NCBI GenBank assembly: GCA_023417285.1
Contig: JAEZFR010000584.1
Coordinates: 1 to 11,241, forward strand
Direction: 5' to 3'
DNA: 11,241 bases
Origin: Bacillota bacterium
Lineage (GTDB): Bacteria; Bacillota; Clostridia; Acetivibrionales; DSM-1351
Part shown: positions 1 to 7,135 of the stretch, one piece after another
Numbering within the stretch: position 1 is the first letter of the stretch
How the letters are laid out: each line of letters begins with the position of its first letter
Notes under the pieces: generated by a model
The model's input: only the letters and a program-made list of their open reading frames with translations
What the model was told of the DNA's origin: nothing
Databases searched by the model: none
Made by a program: the position numbers and the translations under genes

Positions 1-228
1 CCCTAGTATAGTACTGCAGTTGTTTACTTCATAAAAATCACTGTCTCTATAATACATTTTGTCGTCTGTCACTTTTCCCTTGAGCCAGTATGAAATGAGA
101 GGACGGGAATAAGTAAAATATGGCTCATCAGATATTATTGTTATTGAGCCTTCCTTATCAACACTGCGTATGCCACTAACACATCCAACAGCAGCTGCCG
201 AGTTACCTACTATCACGTATTTAGCCAT
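1..228 (-). CDS. FAD-dependent NAD(P)H oxidoreductase, N-terminal part (cut by window edge)
   Basis: Only the first 76 residues are in the window; the 3' end lies beyond base 1. The N-terminus MAKYVIVGNSAAAVGC is a Rossmann dinucleotide-binding start with a GNSAAA glycine/alanine turn. A downstream DEPYFTYSRPLISYWLKGK stretch is typical of FAD-binding pyridine-nucleotide oxidoreductases of the nitrite reductase/rubredoxin reductase group. The ATG at 228-226 follows GAGGTGATAAAA, a good ribosome site that lies within the stop region of the ferredoxin gene; the gap to that gene is 5 bp, so the two are surely co-transcribed. In related split glutamate synthase operons an FAD protein of this kind is thought to carry electrons from NAD(P)H through the Fe-S protein to the FMN subunit; that role is inferred from context. 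Confidence 0.85.
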   Translation of the reverse strand, partial: MAKYVIVGNSAAAVGCVSGIRSVDKEGSITIISDEPYFTYSRPLISYWLKGKVTDDKMYYRDSDFYEVNNCSTILG

Positions 229-233
229 TTTTA

Positions 234-665
234 TCACCTCTCCTCATATACTATTGCAAGATTTGGACAATTCTCTGCACATGCAGGTTTTCCACTTTCT
301 ATGCACAGGTCACATTTCTTAATCGCCTTTTCATCACCAGGAAGTACCGATCCAAATGGACATACCAAAATGCAAGTATAGCAACCAACACATCTGGACT
401 CATCCACAAAAACCCTTCCATCTTCCCCCATCTGCATTGCTCCAGTAATACAGGACTTAACACACAGTGGTGTTTCACAATGTCTGCAGGATACCGCAAA
501 GCAAATATTATCGTCTCCTTCTTCTATTGTTATTCTTGGCAGTGGCTTAGTCTCACCCGAAAAGGCCTTTACCATATCCTTCTTTCCGCTGTGGGAGAAG
601 GCACAATAGTATTCACAAAGATGGCAGCCCAAGCATCTATCTTCATTAACATAAATTCTCTTCAT
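234..665 (-). CDS. Four-[4Fe-4S] ferredoxin-like electron-transfer protein (HycB/DmsB type)
   Basis: This is a soluble protein of 143 residues with no signal peptide. Sixteen cysteines fall into four cluster-binding sets: C11/14/17/21, C60/63/68/72, C92/95/98/102 and C118/121/129/133. That is the pattern of the HycB/DmsB/NrfC family of polyferredoxin electron-transfer subunits. The start MKRIYVNEDRC follows an AAAGGGG ribosome site. The gene lies 31 bp after the glutamate synthase FMN subunit and 5 bp before an FAD oxidoreductase, so it most likely passes electrons between these two. This family also serves many other oxidoreductases, so the partner assignment rests on gene order; the Fe-S protein call itself is secure. 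Confidence 0.9.
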   Translation of the reverse strand: MKRIYVNEDRCLGCHLCEYYCAFSHSGKKDMVKAFSGETKPLPRITIEEGDDNICFAVSCRHCETPLCVKSCITGAMQMGEDGRVFVDESRCVGCYTCILVCPFGSVLPGDEKAIKKCDLCIESGKPACAENCPNLAIVYEER

Positions 666-696
666 AACGACAACCCCTTTCTAAGCTAATAATCTA

Positions 697-2202
697 TTAT
701 TCTCCAGCATGCATGACACCAAGTATTTCAAGCTCTTTTTCATTAAGTCCAATTCCTCTGAGCATCAAACGGTTACCCTTTAAGCTCTCTATAGCATTGA
801 TACCCATTCCACCGAGCATTTCCTTGATTTCGTGATCCCATGCGTGAATGAGATTTACCAGTCTCTTATATCCAATATCAGGGTTAAGTCTCTTGACAAG
901 GTCTTTTCTCTGAGTTGCAATACCCCAGTTGCATTTTCCTGAGTGACAGCTTCTGCAAACATGGCAACCAAGCGCTATTAATGCTGAGGTTCCGATATAA
1001 ACCGCATCAGCACCTAACGCAATTGCTTTTACAATATCTCCACTATTTCTGACACTTCCTGCTACAACAAGTGAAACCTTGTTTCTAATACCTTCATCTC
1101 TTAGTCTTTGGTCAACAGAAGCAAGTGCCATCTCTATTGGAATTCCTACATTATCTCTAATTCTAGTAGGAGCCGCACCTGTTCCTCCTCTATAACCATC
1201 GATAGCGATTATATCAGCACCGGAACGGGCAATACCTGAAGCAATAGCAGCAACATTATGTACCGCGGCTATCTTAACAATGACAGGCTTGGTATAAGCC
1301 GTAGCCTCTTTGAGTGAAAAAACTAGCTGTCTCAAATCTTCAATTGAGTAAATATCATGATGAGGAGCAGGAGAGATAGCATCGCTTCCCATAGGAATCA
1401 TTCTTGTCTTTGAAACATCCTCTCCAACCTTTTCGCCGGGTAAGTGTCCACCTATACCAGGTTTAGCTCCCTGTCCCATTTTTATTTCTATAGCAGCACC
1501 AGCACTGAGATAACCAGGGTGAACACCAAATCTTCCCGAAGCAACCTGTACTATTGTGTTAGCTCCAAATTCATAGAAATCCTCGTGAAGTCCACCTTCA
1601 CCGGTGTTATAATATGTACCGAGTTCCTGAGCCGCCCTTGCTAGTGATTCATGAGCATTTCTGCTGATTGAGCCATAGGACATAGCTGAAAACATAATAG
1701 GTACATTGAGCTTTAGTTGTGGGGAAAGCTTGGTAGTTAGCATTCCATCCTTATCAAACTCTAGCTTTTCAGGCTTGGCACCTAGCTGAACTCTGGTCTC
1801 CATTGGTTCTCTCAATGGGTCGATGGAAGGATTGGTAACCTGACTCGCATTTATTAGCAGCCTATCCCAATAAATCGGATAGGGCTGTGGATTCCCCATT
1901 GCTGAGAGTAAAACACCACCTGATGAAGCCTGCTTTTGTATTTCTGTGACTTGCTGGGCAGTCCAGTTTGCATTTTCTTTAAACTCATTATTATATTTCT
2001 GAATTCGCAATGCACGAGTTGGGCAAAGTGATGTACATCTATGGCAGTTAACACAATTAATATCGTCACAAACCATCATATCCAGTTCTTCGTCATAGCT
2101 ATGAACCTCATTTGCGCACTGTCGAGCACAAACCTTACACTTTATACACTTCTTTGCATCTCTTACTACCTCGTATTGTGGAGAAAATAAGTTTATACCC
2201 AT
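697..2202 (-). CDS. gltB: Glutamate synthase, FMN/Fe-S domain subunit (archaeal-type split GltB)
   Basis: This is the synthase part of glutamate synthase (501 aa), which combines ammonia released from glutamine with 2-oxoglutarate and reduces it to glutamate. Residues 1-70 form a two-cluster ferredoxin domain, with C19/C22/C25/C29 and C50/C53/C56/C60. Residues of about 160-440 form the FMN-binding barrel, with PIMFSAMSYGSISRNAHESL, GQGAKPGIGGHLPG and the IDGYRGGTGAAP segment. Cysteines at 413-424 (CHVCRSCHSGKC, then NWGIATQ) match the 3Fe-4S loop of GltB enzymes. Large bacterial GltB (about 1500 aa) fuses amidase, FMN and GXGXG domains; here the amidase is a separate gene just upstream, and no GXGXG domain is seen in the window. 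The ATG shares one base with the stop of that upstream gene (TAATG), which suggests translational coupling. Confidence 0.93.
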   Translation of the reverse strand: MGINLFSPQYEVVRDAKKCIKCKVCARQCANEVHSYDEELDMMVCDDINCVNCHRCTSLCPTRALRIQKYNNEFKENANWTAQQVTEIQKQASSGGVLLSAMGNPQPYPIYWDRLLINASQVTNPSIDPLREPMETRVQLGAKPEKLEFDKDGMLTTKLSPQLKLNVPIMFSAMSYGSISRNAHESLARAAQELGTYYNTGEGGLHEDFYEFGANTIVQVASGRFGVHPGYLSAGAAIEIKMGQGAKPGIGGHLPGEKVGEDVSKTRMIPMGSDAISPAPHHDIYSIEDLRQLVFSLKEATAYTKPVIVKIAAVHNVAAIASGIARSGADIIAIDGYRGGTGAAPTRIRDNVGIPIEMALASVDQRLRDEGIRNKVSLVVAGSVRNSGDIVKAIALGADAVYIGTSALIALGCHVCRSCHSGKCNWGIATQRKDLVKRLNPDIGYKRLVNLIHAWDHEIKEMLGGMGINAIESLKGNRLMLRGIGLNEKELEILGVMHAGE

Positions 2203-3293
2203 TATACTTCACCCCCTGATAATGTTGCGATTACTGCTTCTCCGCCCTTAGGGCTCCAAACCCTGTCCACTTCTGGACATATTACTCTGATGGCACTCTC
2301 TTCACTAGCTACCAATACCAAATCATCCTTTTCCGCTGCAACCATGGAACGAAGCTTCAATCTGTCGTTTAGAGCCATCATTCCTCCATCATAACCAAGT
2401 ATTATTGAAAATGGACCAGTTATCAGAAGACTTGAATATACGTTTCTTATTGCAGTAAACTTTTCTTTTAAGTTGTCCGGCATCTTATCTATCTCGCTCC
2501 AGAAGGGTGCAGCTATGATTGATGCACAATCTTCAAGTGAAATACCTTGACGCCTATTTAAGTAATCAAATATATATGTAATTACCTCTGTATCTGTTAA
2601 TAGTGAACATTTGTAACCAAACATCTCCATAAAACGTCTATTTGCATCATATGAGGATATTTCTCCATTATGTACTATGGTGTAGTCAAGCAATGAAAAT
2701 GGATGTGCACCACCCCACCAGCCCGGTGTATTTGTCGGATACCTTCCATGAGCAGTCCAGCAGTATCCCGAATAATCCTCTAACTTATAGAATTCTCCAA
2801 CATCCTCGGGGAAACCAACTGCCTTGAAAACTCCCATATTCTTGCCGCTTGAAAACACATAAGCACCATCGTATTTAGTATTAATCTTGATTACGCAGCG
2901 AGCAACATACTCTTTCTCGTCCAACTGGCTCTCATCAAGTTTCCCATGTAGCGGAGAAACAAAGTATCTCCAAATCATAGGCGCATCAGTAATTCTAGGG
3001 TGCTTCCTAGTAGGGATTCTGCTAAGGTTTATCACGTCAAAATGCTTGTTGATAAATCTTTCGGTAGCCTCCCTTGCTTCATTTGAATTAAAGAATACAT
3101 GGAATGCGTAATGATTCTTATATTCAGGATAAATTCCATATCCAGCAAAGCCACCACCCAAACCATTCGAACGGTCATGCATAACAGCTATTGATTTTAT
3201 AATATCGCTCCCTGAAATGCGTTTGCCACTTCTACTGAATATTCCGGAAATAGCGCAACCTGAGGGTATTCTAACCTGACCTTCCTTTAACAT
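2202..3293 (-). CDS. Glutamate synthase, glutamine amidotransferase subunit (class II GATase)
   Basis: This 363-residue protein is the Ntn-type glutaminase part of a split glutamate synthase; it hydrolyses glutamine and supplies ammonia to the FMN subunit. The probable catalytic cysteine is Cys13 in SGCAISGIF. In class II amidotransferases the nucleophile is the mature N-terminal Cys, so 12 residues would have to be removed. Other family marks are MHDRSNGLGGGFAGYG (about 38-53), HGRYPTNTPGWWGGAHPF (182-199), the HNGE of the substrate pocket (208-211) and TDTE (233-236). It is the first gene of the operon. The ATG follows AAAGGATG by 7-8 bases. Its leader of about 200 nt contains an attenuator (3352-3409). 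It could be labelled GltB1 in archaeal-style naming. Confidence 0.92.
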   Translation of the reverse strand: MLKEGQVRIPSGCAISGIFSRSGKRISGSDIIKSIAVMHDRSNGLGGGFAGYGIYPEYKNHYAFHVFFNSNEAREATERFINKHFDVINLSRIPTRKHPRITDAPMIWRYFVSPLHGKLDESQLDEKEYVARCVIKINTKYDGAYVFSSGKNMGVFKAVGFPEDVGEFYKLEDYSGYCWTAHGRYPTNTPGWWGGAHPFSLLDYTIVHNGEISSYDANRRFMEMFGYKCSLLTDTEVITYIFDYLNRRQGISLEDCASIIAAPFWSEIDKMPDNLKEKFTAIRNVYSSLLITGPFSIILGYDGGMMALNDRLKLRSMVAAEKDDLVLVASEESAIRVICPEVDRVWSPKGGEAVIATLSGGEV

Positions 3294-3351
3294 AAATTAA
3301 CACATCCTTTACAAGTAAATTAAAATATAGTAATTACTGTTAATATCAAAT

Positions 3352-3400
3352 AAAAAAAAGCGTACTCAACCCACCCATATTCTTAGGTAGCTGAGAACGC
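3352..3400 (-). terminator. Leader (attenuator) terminator of the glutamate synthase operon
   Basis: On the minus strand the arm GCGTTCTCAGC (3400-3390) pairs with GTTGAGTACGC (3370-3360), with one mismatch and one G-U. An inner CTACC/GGTGG helix extends the stem. A run of eight U follows (3359-3352). It sits inside the 5' leader about 60 bp before the start codon of the first gene, so it must be an attenuator rather than an end-of-gene terminator. Its 5' arm overlaps the 3' half of the hexaloop hairpin at 3394-3409, so the two cannot form together. Confidence 0.88.
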
Positions 3401-3409
3401 CATTGTTCC
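3394..3409 (-). promoter_or_regulatory. ANTAR-type antiterminator hairpin (P2), glutamate synthase leader
   Basis: The RNA reads GGAAC-AAUGGC-GUUCU: a five-pair stem (one G-U) closed by C-G, with a six-base loop that has A at position 1 and G at position 4. These are the conserved features of hairpins bound by ANTAR-domain antiterminators. The 3' arm and last two loop bases are also the start of the terminator 5' arm. Binding of a protein here would let transcription read through into the operon. The loop core is shared with two other leaders in this window. Confidence 0.75.
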
Positions 3410-3442
3410 TTTATATTTGATTGTCTTTTTTAGTAGAAAAAA

Positions 3443-3455
3443 GTATCGCTCTTAC
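3443..3455 (-). promoter_or_regulatory. Candidate upstream P1 hairpin, glutamate synthase leader
   Basis: The minus-strand RNA GUA-AGAGCGA-UAC could form a short three-pair hairpin with a seven-base loop that has A at 1 and G at 4. A competing fold pairs AUUG with CGAU in the same place. ANTAR targets usually have a first hairpin upstream of P2, and this is the best candidate about 35 nt upstream, but the stem is weak and the loop is one base too long. Confidence 0.3.
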
Positions 3456-3502
3456 CAATGTATAATTGTAAATATGAAAATACATGATTTAGCTTAAGTC
3501 AT

Positions 3503-3531
3503 ATTTTACTAGTATCACATCAATCCGTCAA
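3503..3531 (-). promoter_or_regulatory. Sigma-A promoter of the glutamate synthase operon
   Basis: On the minus strand, -35 TTGACG (3531-3526) and -10 TAAAAT (3508-3503) are separated by exactly 17 bases. An A-rich stretch precedes the -35 box. The expected start is near 3496, giving a leader of about 200 nt that contains the attenuator. Confidence 0.8.
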
Positions 3532-3676
3532 TACTTTTTTTGCAATTTTTCAAATCCAATCCTGCATTTTTAATTTTAATATTCTTCACTCCTAAAATGA
3601 TATAAACCCTTAACTACCTTATAATACTGATAAGAACTGCCCTTAAAACCAGCATCACTTTTTTTTGGAAAAAGTA
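3532..3676. other. AT-rich spacer between two divergent promoters
   Basis: This stretch of about 145 bp separates the divergent promoters. I see no convincing reading frame with a ribosome site and no strong hairpin. The only notable element is AAAAAGTATTGA, which occurs at both ends in opposite orientation (3669-3680 plus, 3539-3528 minus) and leads into each -35 box. With the two leaders this accounts for the whole 610-bp gene-free region. Confidence 0.6.
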
Positions 3677-3705
3677 TTGATTTTTTGCAAGAGCTATATT
3701 ATAAT
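3677..3705 (+). promoter_or_regulatory. Sigma-A promoter of the gatCAB-aspS operon
   Basis: -35 TTGATT (3677-3682), a 17-base spacer and a perfect -10 TATAAT (3700-3705) make a strong consensus promoter. The start is expected near 3712, so the hexaloop hairpin at 3727 begins only about 15 nt into the RNA and the untranslated leader is about 190 nt. Confidence 0.85.
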
Positions 3706-3726
3706 TGTTGTAAATTACATAGTTTT

Positions 3727-3742
3727 ACAGCAAAGGCGCTGT
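3727..3742 (+). promoter_or_regulatory. ANTAR-type antiterminator hairpin (P2), gatCAB leader
   Basis: ACAGC-AAAGGC-GCUGU forms a perfect five-pair stem with a six-base loop, with A at 1 and G at 4 and a C-G closing pair. The loop is identical to that in the glnA leader. The 3' arm GCUGU is also the first part of the terminator 5' arm, so hairpin and terminator exclude each other. No clear P1 hairpin precedes it: only a three-pair AAA/UUU helix is possible after the predicted start. Confidence 0.75.
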
Positions 3743-3782
3743 GTCACTGGATAGTTTCTACTACCCTTGGTACAGCTTTTTT
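3738..3782 (+). terminator. Leader (attenuator) terminator of gatCAB-aspS
   Basis: GCTGTGTCA (3738-3746) pairs with TGGTACAGC (3768-3776) over nine base pairs including two G-U. An inner GG/TAGT with ACTA/CC helix lies in the loop, and six T follow (3777-3782), then ATTTTT. It lies 120 bp before gatC and about 26 nt after the predicted transcript start, so it acts within the leader. From 3783 to 3890 the DNA is very AT-rich and carries only a weak AT-only inverted repeat at 3837-3851. Confidence 0.87.
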
Positions 3783-3890
3783 ATTTTTGATTTATTGTTA
3801 ATTTTTGGTTTTATTTTTATTTATTAGGAATTCAATAGATATATTATATCTTTTTGTATCTAAATGGCAATAATTATTATAGAAAATCGT

Positions 3891-3895
3891 GGAGG
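3891..3895 (+). promoter_or_regulatory. Ribosome binding site that fixes the gatC start
   Basis: GGAGG lies eight bases before the ATG at 3904. A GTG at 3889 in the same frame overlaps this site, so it cannot use it. The start at 3904 is therefore preferred, shortening the protein by five residues. Confidence 0.85.
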
Positions 3896-3903
3896 TATTA
3901 TAT

Positions 3904-4191
3904 ATGGCAGAAAAAAATAGCTACATTAAATATATAGCAGATCTGGCTAAACTATCATTAGATAATGAAGAGCTCGAGTCTCTTGAAGCAGATATGCTGG
4001 ATATTATTGGTTTAATGGATACCATTAAGGATATTGATACTGATAATATAAATGCAACCGAGCACGTCCTGAGTATGACAAATAATCTTAGAGAAGACAT
4101 TCCTGGCATTCCTTTTGAGGCAGAAAAGATTACTGCTAACTCAAAATATGCTATGGAAAATTGCTACTCAATACCTAAGATGATTGAATAA
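3904..4191 (+). CDS. gatC: Asp-tRNA(Asn)/Glu-tRNA(Gln) amidotransferase subunit C
   Basis: This 95-residue protein (MAEKNSYIKYIADLAKLSL...) is the small belt subunit that wraps around GatA and GatB and stabilises the complex; the usual family length is 90-100. The N-terminal helix with YIADLAKLSLDNEELESLEADMLDIIGLMDTIKDID matches the GatC pattern (hxxLAxLxLxxEExxxhxxdhxxIlxhvxxh), and the C-terminal half (REDIPG...) is the extended belt. It is the first gene of gatC-gatA-gatB-aspS, with 14 bp to gatA. The start choice rests on the GGAGG site at 3891-3895. Confidence 0.93.
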   Translation: MAEKNSYIKYIADLAKLSLDNEELESLEADMLDIIGLMDTIKDIDTDNINATEHVLSMTNNLREDIPGIPFEAEKITANSKYAMENCYSIPKMIE

Positions 4192-4205
4192 GGGGGCCTC
4201 ACTAA

Positions 4206-5666
4206 ATGGATATCAAAAAGCTCAGTATAAAAAAAGCCAGGCATTTATTAGATTGTAAAGAGATAAGTGCAGTTGAGCTCACAAATATATATTTGGATAG
4301 AATCAAAAAAATAGATGACAAGACTAATGCATTTATAACGGTCTGCGAGGAATTAGCTATAGAGCAGGCAAAAAAAGCGCAGCAGGCAATTGATAGTGGT
4401 AGAGCATCATTATTGTGTGGCATTCCACTTAGCATAAAGGATAATATTTGTGTAGAGGGTGTACCAACAACCTGTGCTTCAAAGATGCTAGAGAATTTTG
4501 TTCCTCCCTACACTGCTACAGCAGCAAAAAAATTATTAGCAGATAATGCTGTTATTATAGGCAAGACCAACCTCGATGAATTTGCAATGGGCAGTTCCAC
4601 TGAAAACTCTGCTTTCAAAAAGACCTCCAATCCATTCGCTCTTGACAGAGTACCTGGAGGCTCTTCTGGTGGCTCAGCTGCTTCTGTTTCGGCCTCACTT
4701 GCACTTGGTGCTCTTGGTTCGGACACAGGCGGTTCTATAAGACAACCGGCTGCATTTTGTGGAGTAGTTGGTATCAAGCCTACATACGGTCTGGTATCCC
4801 GTTATGGCCTGGTAGCGTTTGCTTCCTCACTTGATCAGATTGGACCAATAGCAAAATCTGTTGAGGACTGCGCTATTATATTGGATAGTATCTGTGGAAA
4901 GGATGCACGGGATGGTACTTCACTTGATTATCAAAGTGAGACTTCCTATAGCAGCAGCTTAAATAAAGACATTAAGGGCTTAAAAATTGGTATACCAAAA
5001 GAATACTTGGCAGATGGATTAAACGATGAAGTTAGGACAGCTATAGAGTCCTCAATACAGACTCTTGAAAAGCTAGGAGCATCAGTAGAGATTTTTTCAA
5101 TGCCCAGCCTCACTTATACCGTTCCAGCATACTATCTGATGTCTTCTGCCGAAGCTAGTTCAAACTTATCTCGTTTTGATGGCGTAAAGTACGGCTTTAG
5201 AGCAGACAAATGCAAATCTTACGCAGAGCTTATTGGTAAGACCAGAGCGGAAGGCTTTGGAAGAGAAGTCAAGAGAAGAATTTTGCTTGGTACTTACGCA
5301 TTGGCTTCTGGTTATTACGATGCTTACTACAAAAAGGCTTTAAAGCTCAGAACCATGATTAGTCAAGGCTTTGCAGATGCCTTTACAAAATACGATGTAG
5401 TACTTCATCCCACTACTCCTGAAACCGCATATAAGCTTGGCCAGAATACAGATAATCCTCTGACAATGTACCTTGCAGATATTTATACGGCAGCCGCTAA
5501 CATAGCTGGTCTCCCATCTATCTCTATACCCTGCGGCTATGATAAAAATGGTCTCCCTATAGGATTGTCTTTTACCGGTAAATTATTGGGAGAAAAACAA
5601 ATTCTCTGTGCAGCTGCAGCCTTTGAAGCGGACTTTTCCAGTAGCTTCAGAGTAGCAGAGCTTTAA
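4206..5666 (+). CDS. gatA: Asp-tRNA(Asn)/Glu-tRNA(Gln) amidotransferase subunit A (glutaminase)
   Basis: A 486-residue cytoplasmic amidase-signature enzyme that releases ammonia from glutamine for transfer to the tRNA-bound Asp or Glu. The Ser-cisSer-Lys triad is in place: Lys78 in CGIPLSIKDN, Ser153 in PGGSSGGS and Ser177 in SDTGGSIRQP. The order and spacing match well-studied GatA proteins, and the length is normal. The start follows AAGGGGG by about nine bases. It is placed between gatC (14 bp before) and gatB (17 bp after), which is the canonical order. Nothing is odd in the reading frame. Confidence 0.97.
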   Translation: MDIKKLSIKKARHLLDCKEISAVELTNIYLDRIKKIDDKTNAFITVCEELAIEQAKKAQQAIDSGRASLLCGIPLSIKDNICVEGVPTTCASKMLENFVPPYTATAAKKLLADNAVIIGKTNLDEFAMGSSTENSAFKKTSNPFALDRVPGGSSGGSAASVSASLALGALGSDTGGSIRQPAAFCGVVGIKPTYGLVSRYGLVAFASSLDQIGPIAKSVEDCAIILDSICGKDARDGTSLDYQSETSYSSSLNKDIKGLKIGIPKEYLADGLNDEVRTAIESSIQTLEKLGASVEIFSMPSLTYTVPAYYLMSSAEASSNLSRFDGVKYGFRADKCKSYAELIGKTRAEGFGREVKRRILLGTYALASGYYDAYYKKALKLRTMISQGFADAFTKYDVVLHPTTPETAYKLGQNTDNPLTMYLADIYTAAANIAGLPSISIPCGYDKNGLPIGLSFTGKLLGEKQILCAAAAFEADFSSSFRVAEL

Positions 5667-5683
5667 GAGAAAGGAGTCATGAT

Positions 5684-7132
5684 ATGAAATATATTCCAAC
5701 TATCGGATTAGAAATACATTGTGAGCTCTCCACTCAATCAAAGGTGTTTTGTGATTGTCCAGTAAGCTTTGGTGGAGAACCAAATACTAGATGCTGCCCA
5801 GTTTGTACGGGAATGCCAGGTACCCTTCCTGTTCTTAATAAAAAGGCTGTTGAATATACTGTGAAAGCAGGATTGGCATTGAACTGTGAGATAAGTGAAT
5901 TCTCAAAGCTGGACAGAAAGAATTATTTTTACCCTGATCTTCCTAAAGCTTATCAAATATCGCAATTTGACCTTCCGTTCTGCAAAGATGGCGGGCTAAA
6001 TATAACTACAGCTGACGGAACTGAGAAGTTTATAAGAATAGAGCGAATTCATCTTGAAGAAGACGCTGGCAAGCTAACACATGATAGTTACGACAAATAT
6101 AGCCTTGCTGACTATAATCGTTGTGGTGTTCCACTTATAGAAATAGTAACTAAGCCTGACATCAGTTCTTCGGAAGAAGCCAAGGAGTTTTTTGAAAAGG
6201 TTCGTCTGATGCTGGTATATGCAGGCGTTTCAGATTGCAGGATGGAAGAAGGTTCTTTGAGAGCCGATGTAAATGTATCCATTAGGCCATTTGGAACTGA
6301 TGAACTTGGAACAAGAACAGAGATGAAAAACTTGAACTCAACCCGTTCTATTGTAAGAGCAATTGAGAGTGAAATTATTAGGCAAAGTGAACTCCTTGAT
6401 TCCGGTATCAAAATAACTCAGGAGACTAGACGTTGGGATGATAACAAGGGTGAAAGTAAATCCTTGAGAAGCAAGGAAGACGCTCATGACTATAGGTATT
6501 TCCCTGAGCCAGACGTTGTTCCTATAGTATTCACTAAAGAAGATATTGATATAATTAGAGCTTCTCTTGCAGAGCTCCCCGACAAAAGATTTGAGAGATA
6601 TACTTCAGAATACGGACTCAGTACTGCAGATGCAAACTTAATTATAAGTAGTGTAACTCTGTCTGACCTGTTTGAAGATGCTATAAAGCAATGTGGAAAT
6701 CCAAAAGCATGTGCTAACTTTATAATTGTAGAAGTGTTGCGTAGATTAAATGACAATTCATTATTGCCAGAGCAGATACCTTTTAGTGGCTACTCTTTGG
6801 GTAAACTGGTCGCAATGATTATTAATGAAGAGATTACATCAAACAATGCCAAAAAGGTTCTTGCAGATATGTTTGAAACAAATATGGAACCTGAAGCTAT
6901 TGCAGCTGAAAATGGATATAAGGTAATCAATGATACAGGTGCTGTTGTTGCGACTGTTAAACAAATACTTGCAGATAATACTAAGGCAGTGGCAGAATTC
7001 CTTGAAGGCAAGGAAAAAGCCTTTGGCTTCCTTATGGGACAGTGCTCAAGAGCTTTAAAAGGTAGCGGTAACCCTAAAGTAATCCAGGAAATATTAAGAG
7101 AACAATTAGACAAAATGAAAGGAGGTATTTGA
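5684..7132 (+). CDS. gatB: Asp-tRNA(Asn)/Glu-tRNA(Gln) amidotransferase subunit B (kinase/tRNA binding)
   Basis: A 482-residue subunit that phosphorylates the Asp or Glu carboxyl on the mischarged tRNA and then amidates it. The N-terminal cradle domain begins IGLEIHCELSTQSKVFCDC and contains GEPNTRCCPVCTGMPGTLPV; C23, C25, C38 and C41 look like the structural zinc site present in many clostridial GatB proteins. HLEEDAGKLTHD and the GVPLIEIVTKPD segment are typical of the active site. Residues of about 300-350 are the helical domain, and about 350-480 the YqeY-like tail that holds the tRNA elbow (ending FLMGQCSRALKGSGNP). The ribosome site is AAAGGAG. Length and order are canonical. Confidence 0.97.
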   Translation: MKYIPTIGLEIHCELSTQSKVFCDCPVSFGGEPNTRCCPVCTGMPGTLPVLNKKAVEYTVKAGLALNCEISEFSKLDRKNYFYPDLPKAYQISQFDLPFCKDGGLNITTADGTEKFIRIERIHLEEDAGKLTHDSYDKYSLADYNRCGVPLIEIVTKPDISSSEEAKEFFEKVRLMLVYAGVSDCRMEEGSLRADVNVSIRPFGTDELGTRTEMKNLNSTRSIVRAIESEIIRQSELLDSGIKITQETRRWDDNKGESKSLRSKEDAHDYRYFPEPDVVPIVFTKEDIDIIRASLAELPDKRFERYTSEYGLSTADANLIISSVTLSDLFEDAIKQCGNPKACANFIIVEVLRRLNDNSLLPEQIPFSGYSLGKLVAMIINEEITSNNAKKVLADMFETNMEPEAIAAENGYKVINDTGAVVATVKQILADNTKAVAEFLEGKEKAFGFLMGQCSRALKGSGNPKVIQEILREQLDKMKGGI

Positions 7133-7135
7133 TGT

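Noticed and set aside
3294..3500. A glutamine riboswitch or T-box in the glutamate synthase leader
   Set aside because: I could not find the conserved core of the known glutamine riboswitch, nor a T-box sequence or specifier hairpin. The leader is better explained by the hexaloop hairpin and overlapping terminator.
3837..3855. A second terminator (AGATAT-ATT-ATATCT then TTTT) before gatC
   Set aside because: The stem is almost only A-T pairs and the region is generally AT-rich, so it is too weak to call.
3854..3883. A second promoter downstream of the gatC attenuator (TTGTAT, 18 bases, TATAGA)
   Set aside because: Each box matches consensus at only about four of six positions, in very AT-rich DNA where such matches are common. 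It would matter for basal gatCAB expression, but support is too thin.
3889..3903. Upstream GTG start for gatC adding five residues
   Set aside because: The GTG overlaps the GGAGG that is correctly spaced from the ATG at 3904, and the shorter protein matches the usual GatC length.
4508..4777. Long open frames on the opposite strand of gatA, gatB, aspS and glnA
   Set aside because: They lack ribosome sites and known motifs, and lie antisense to genes with clear family motifs along their length.
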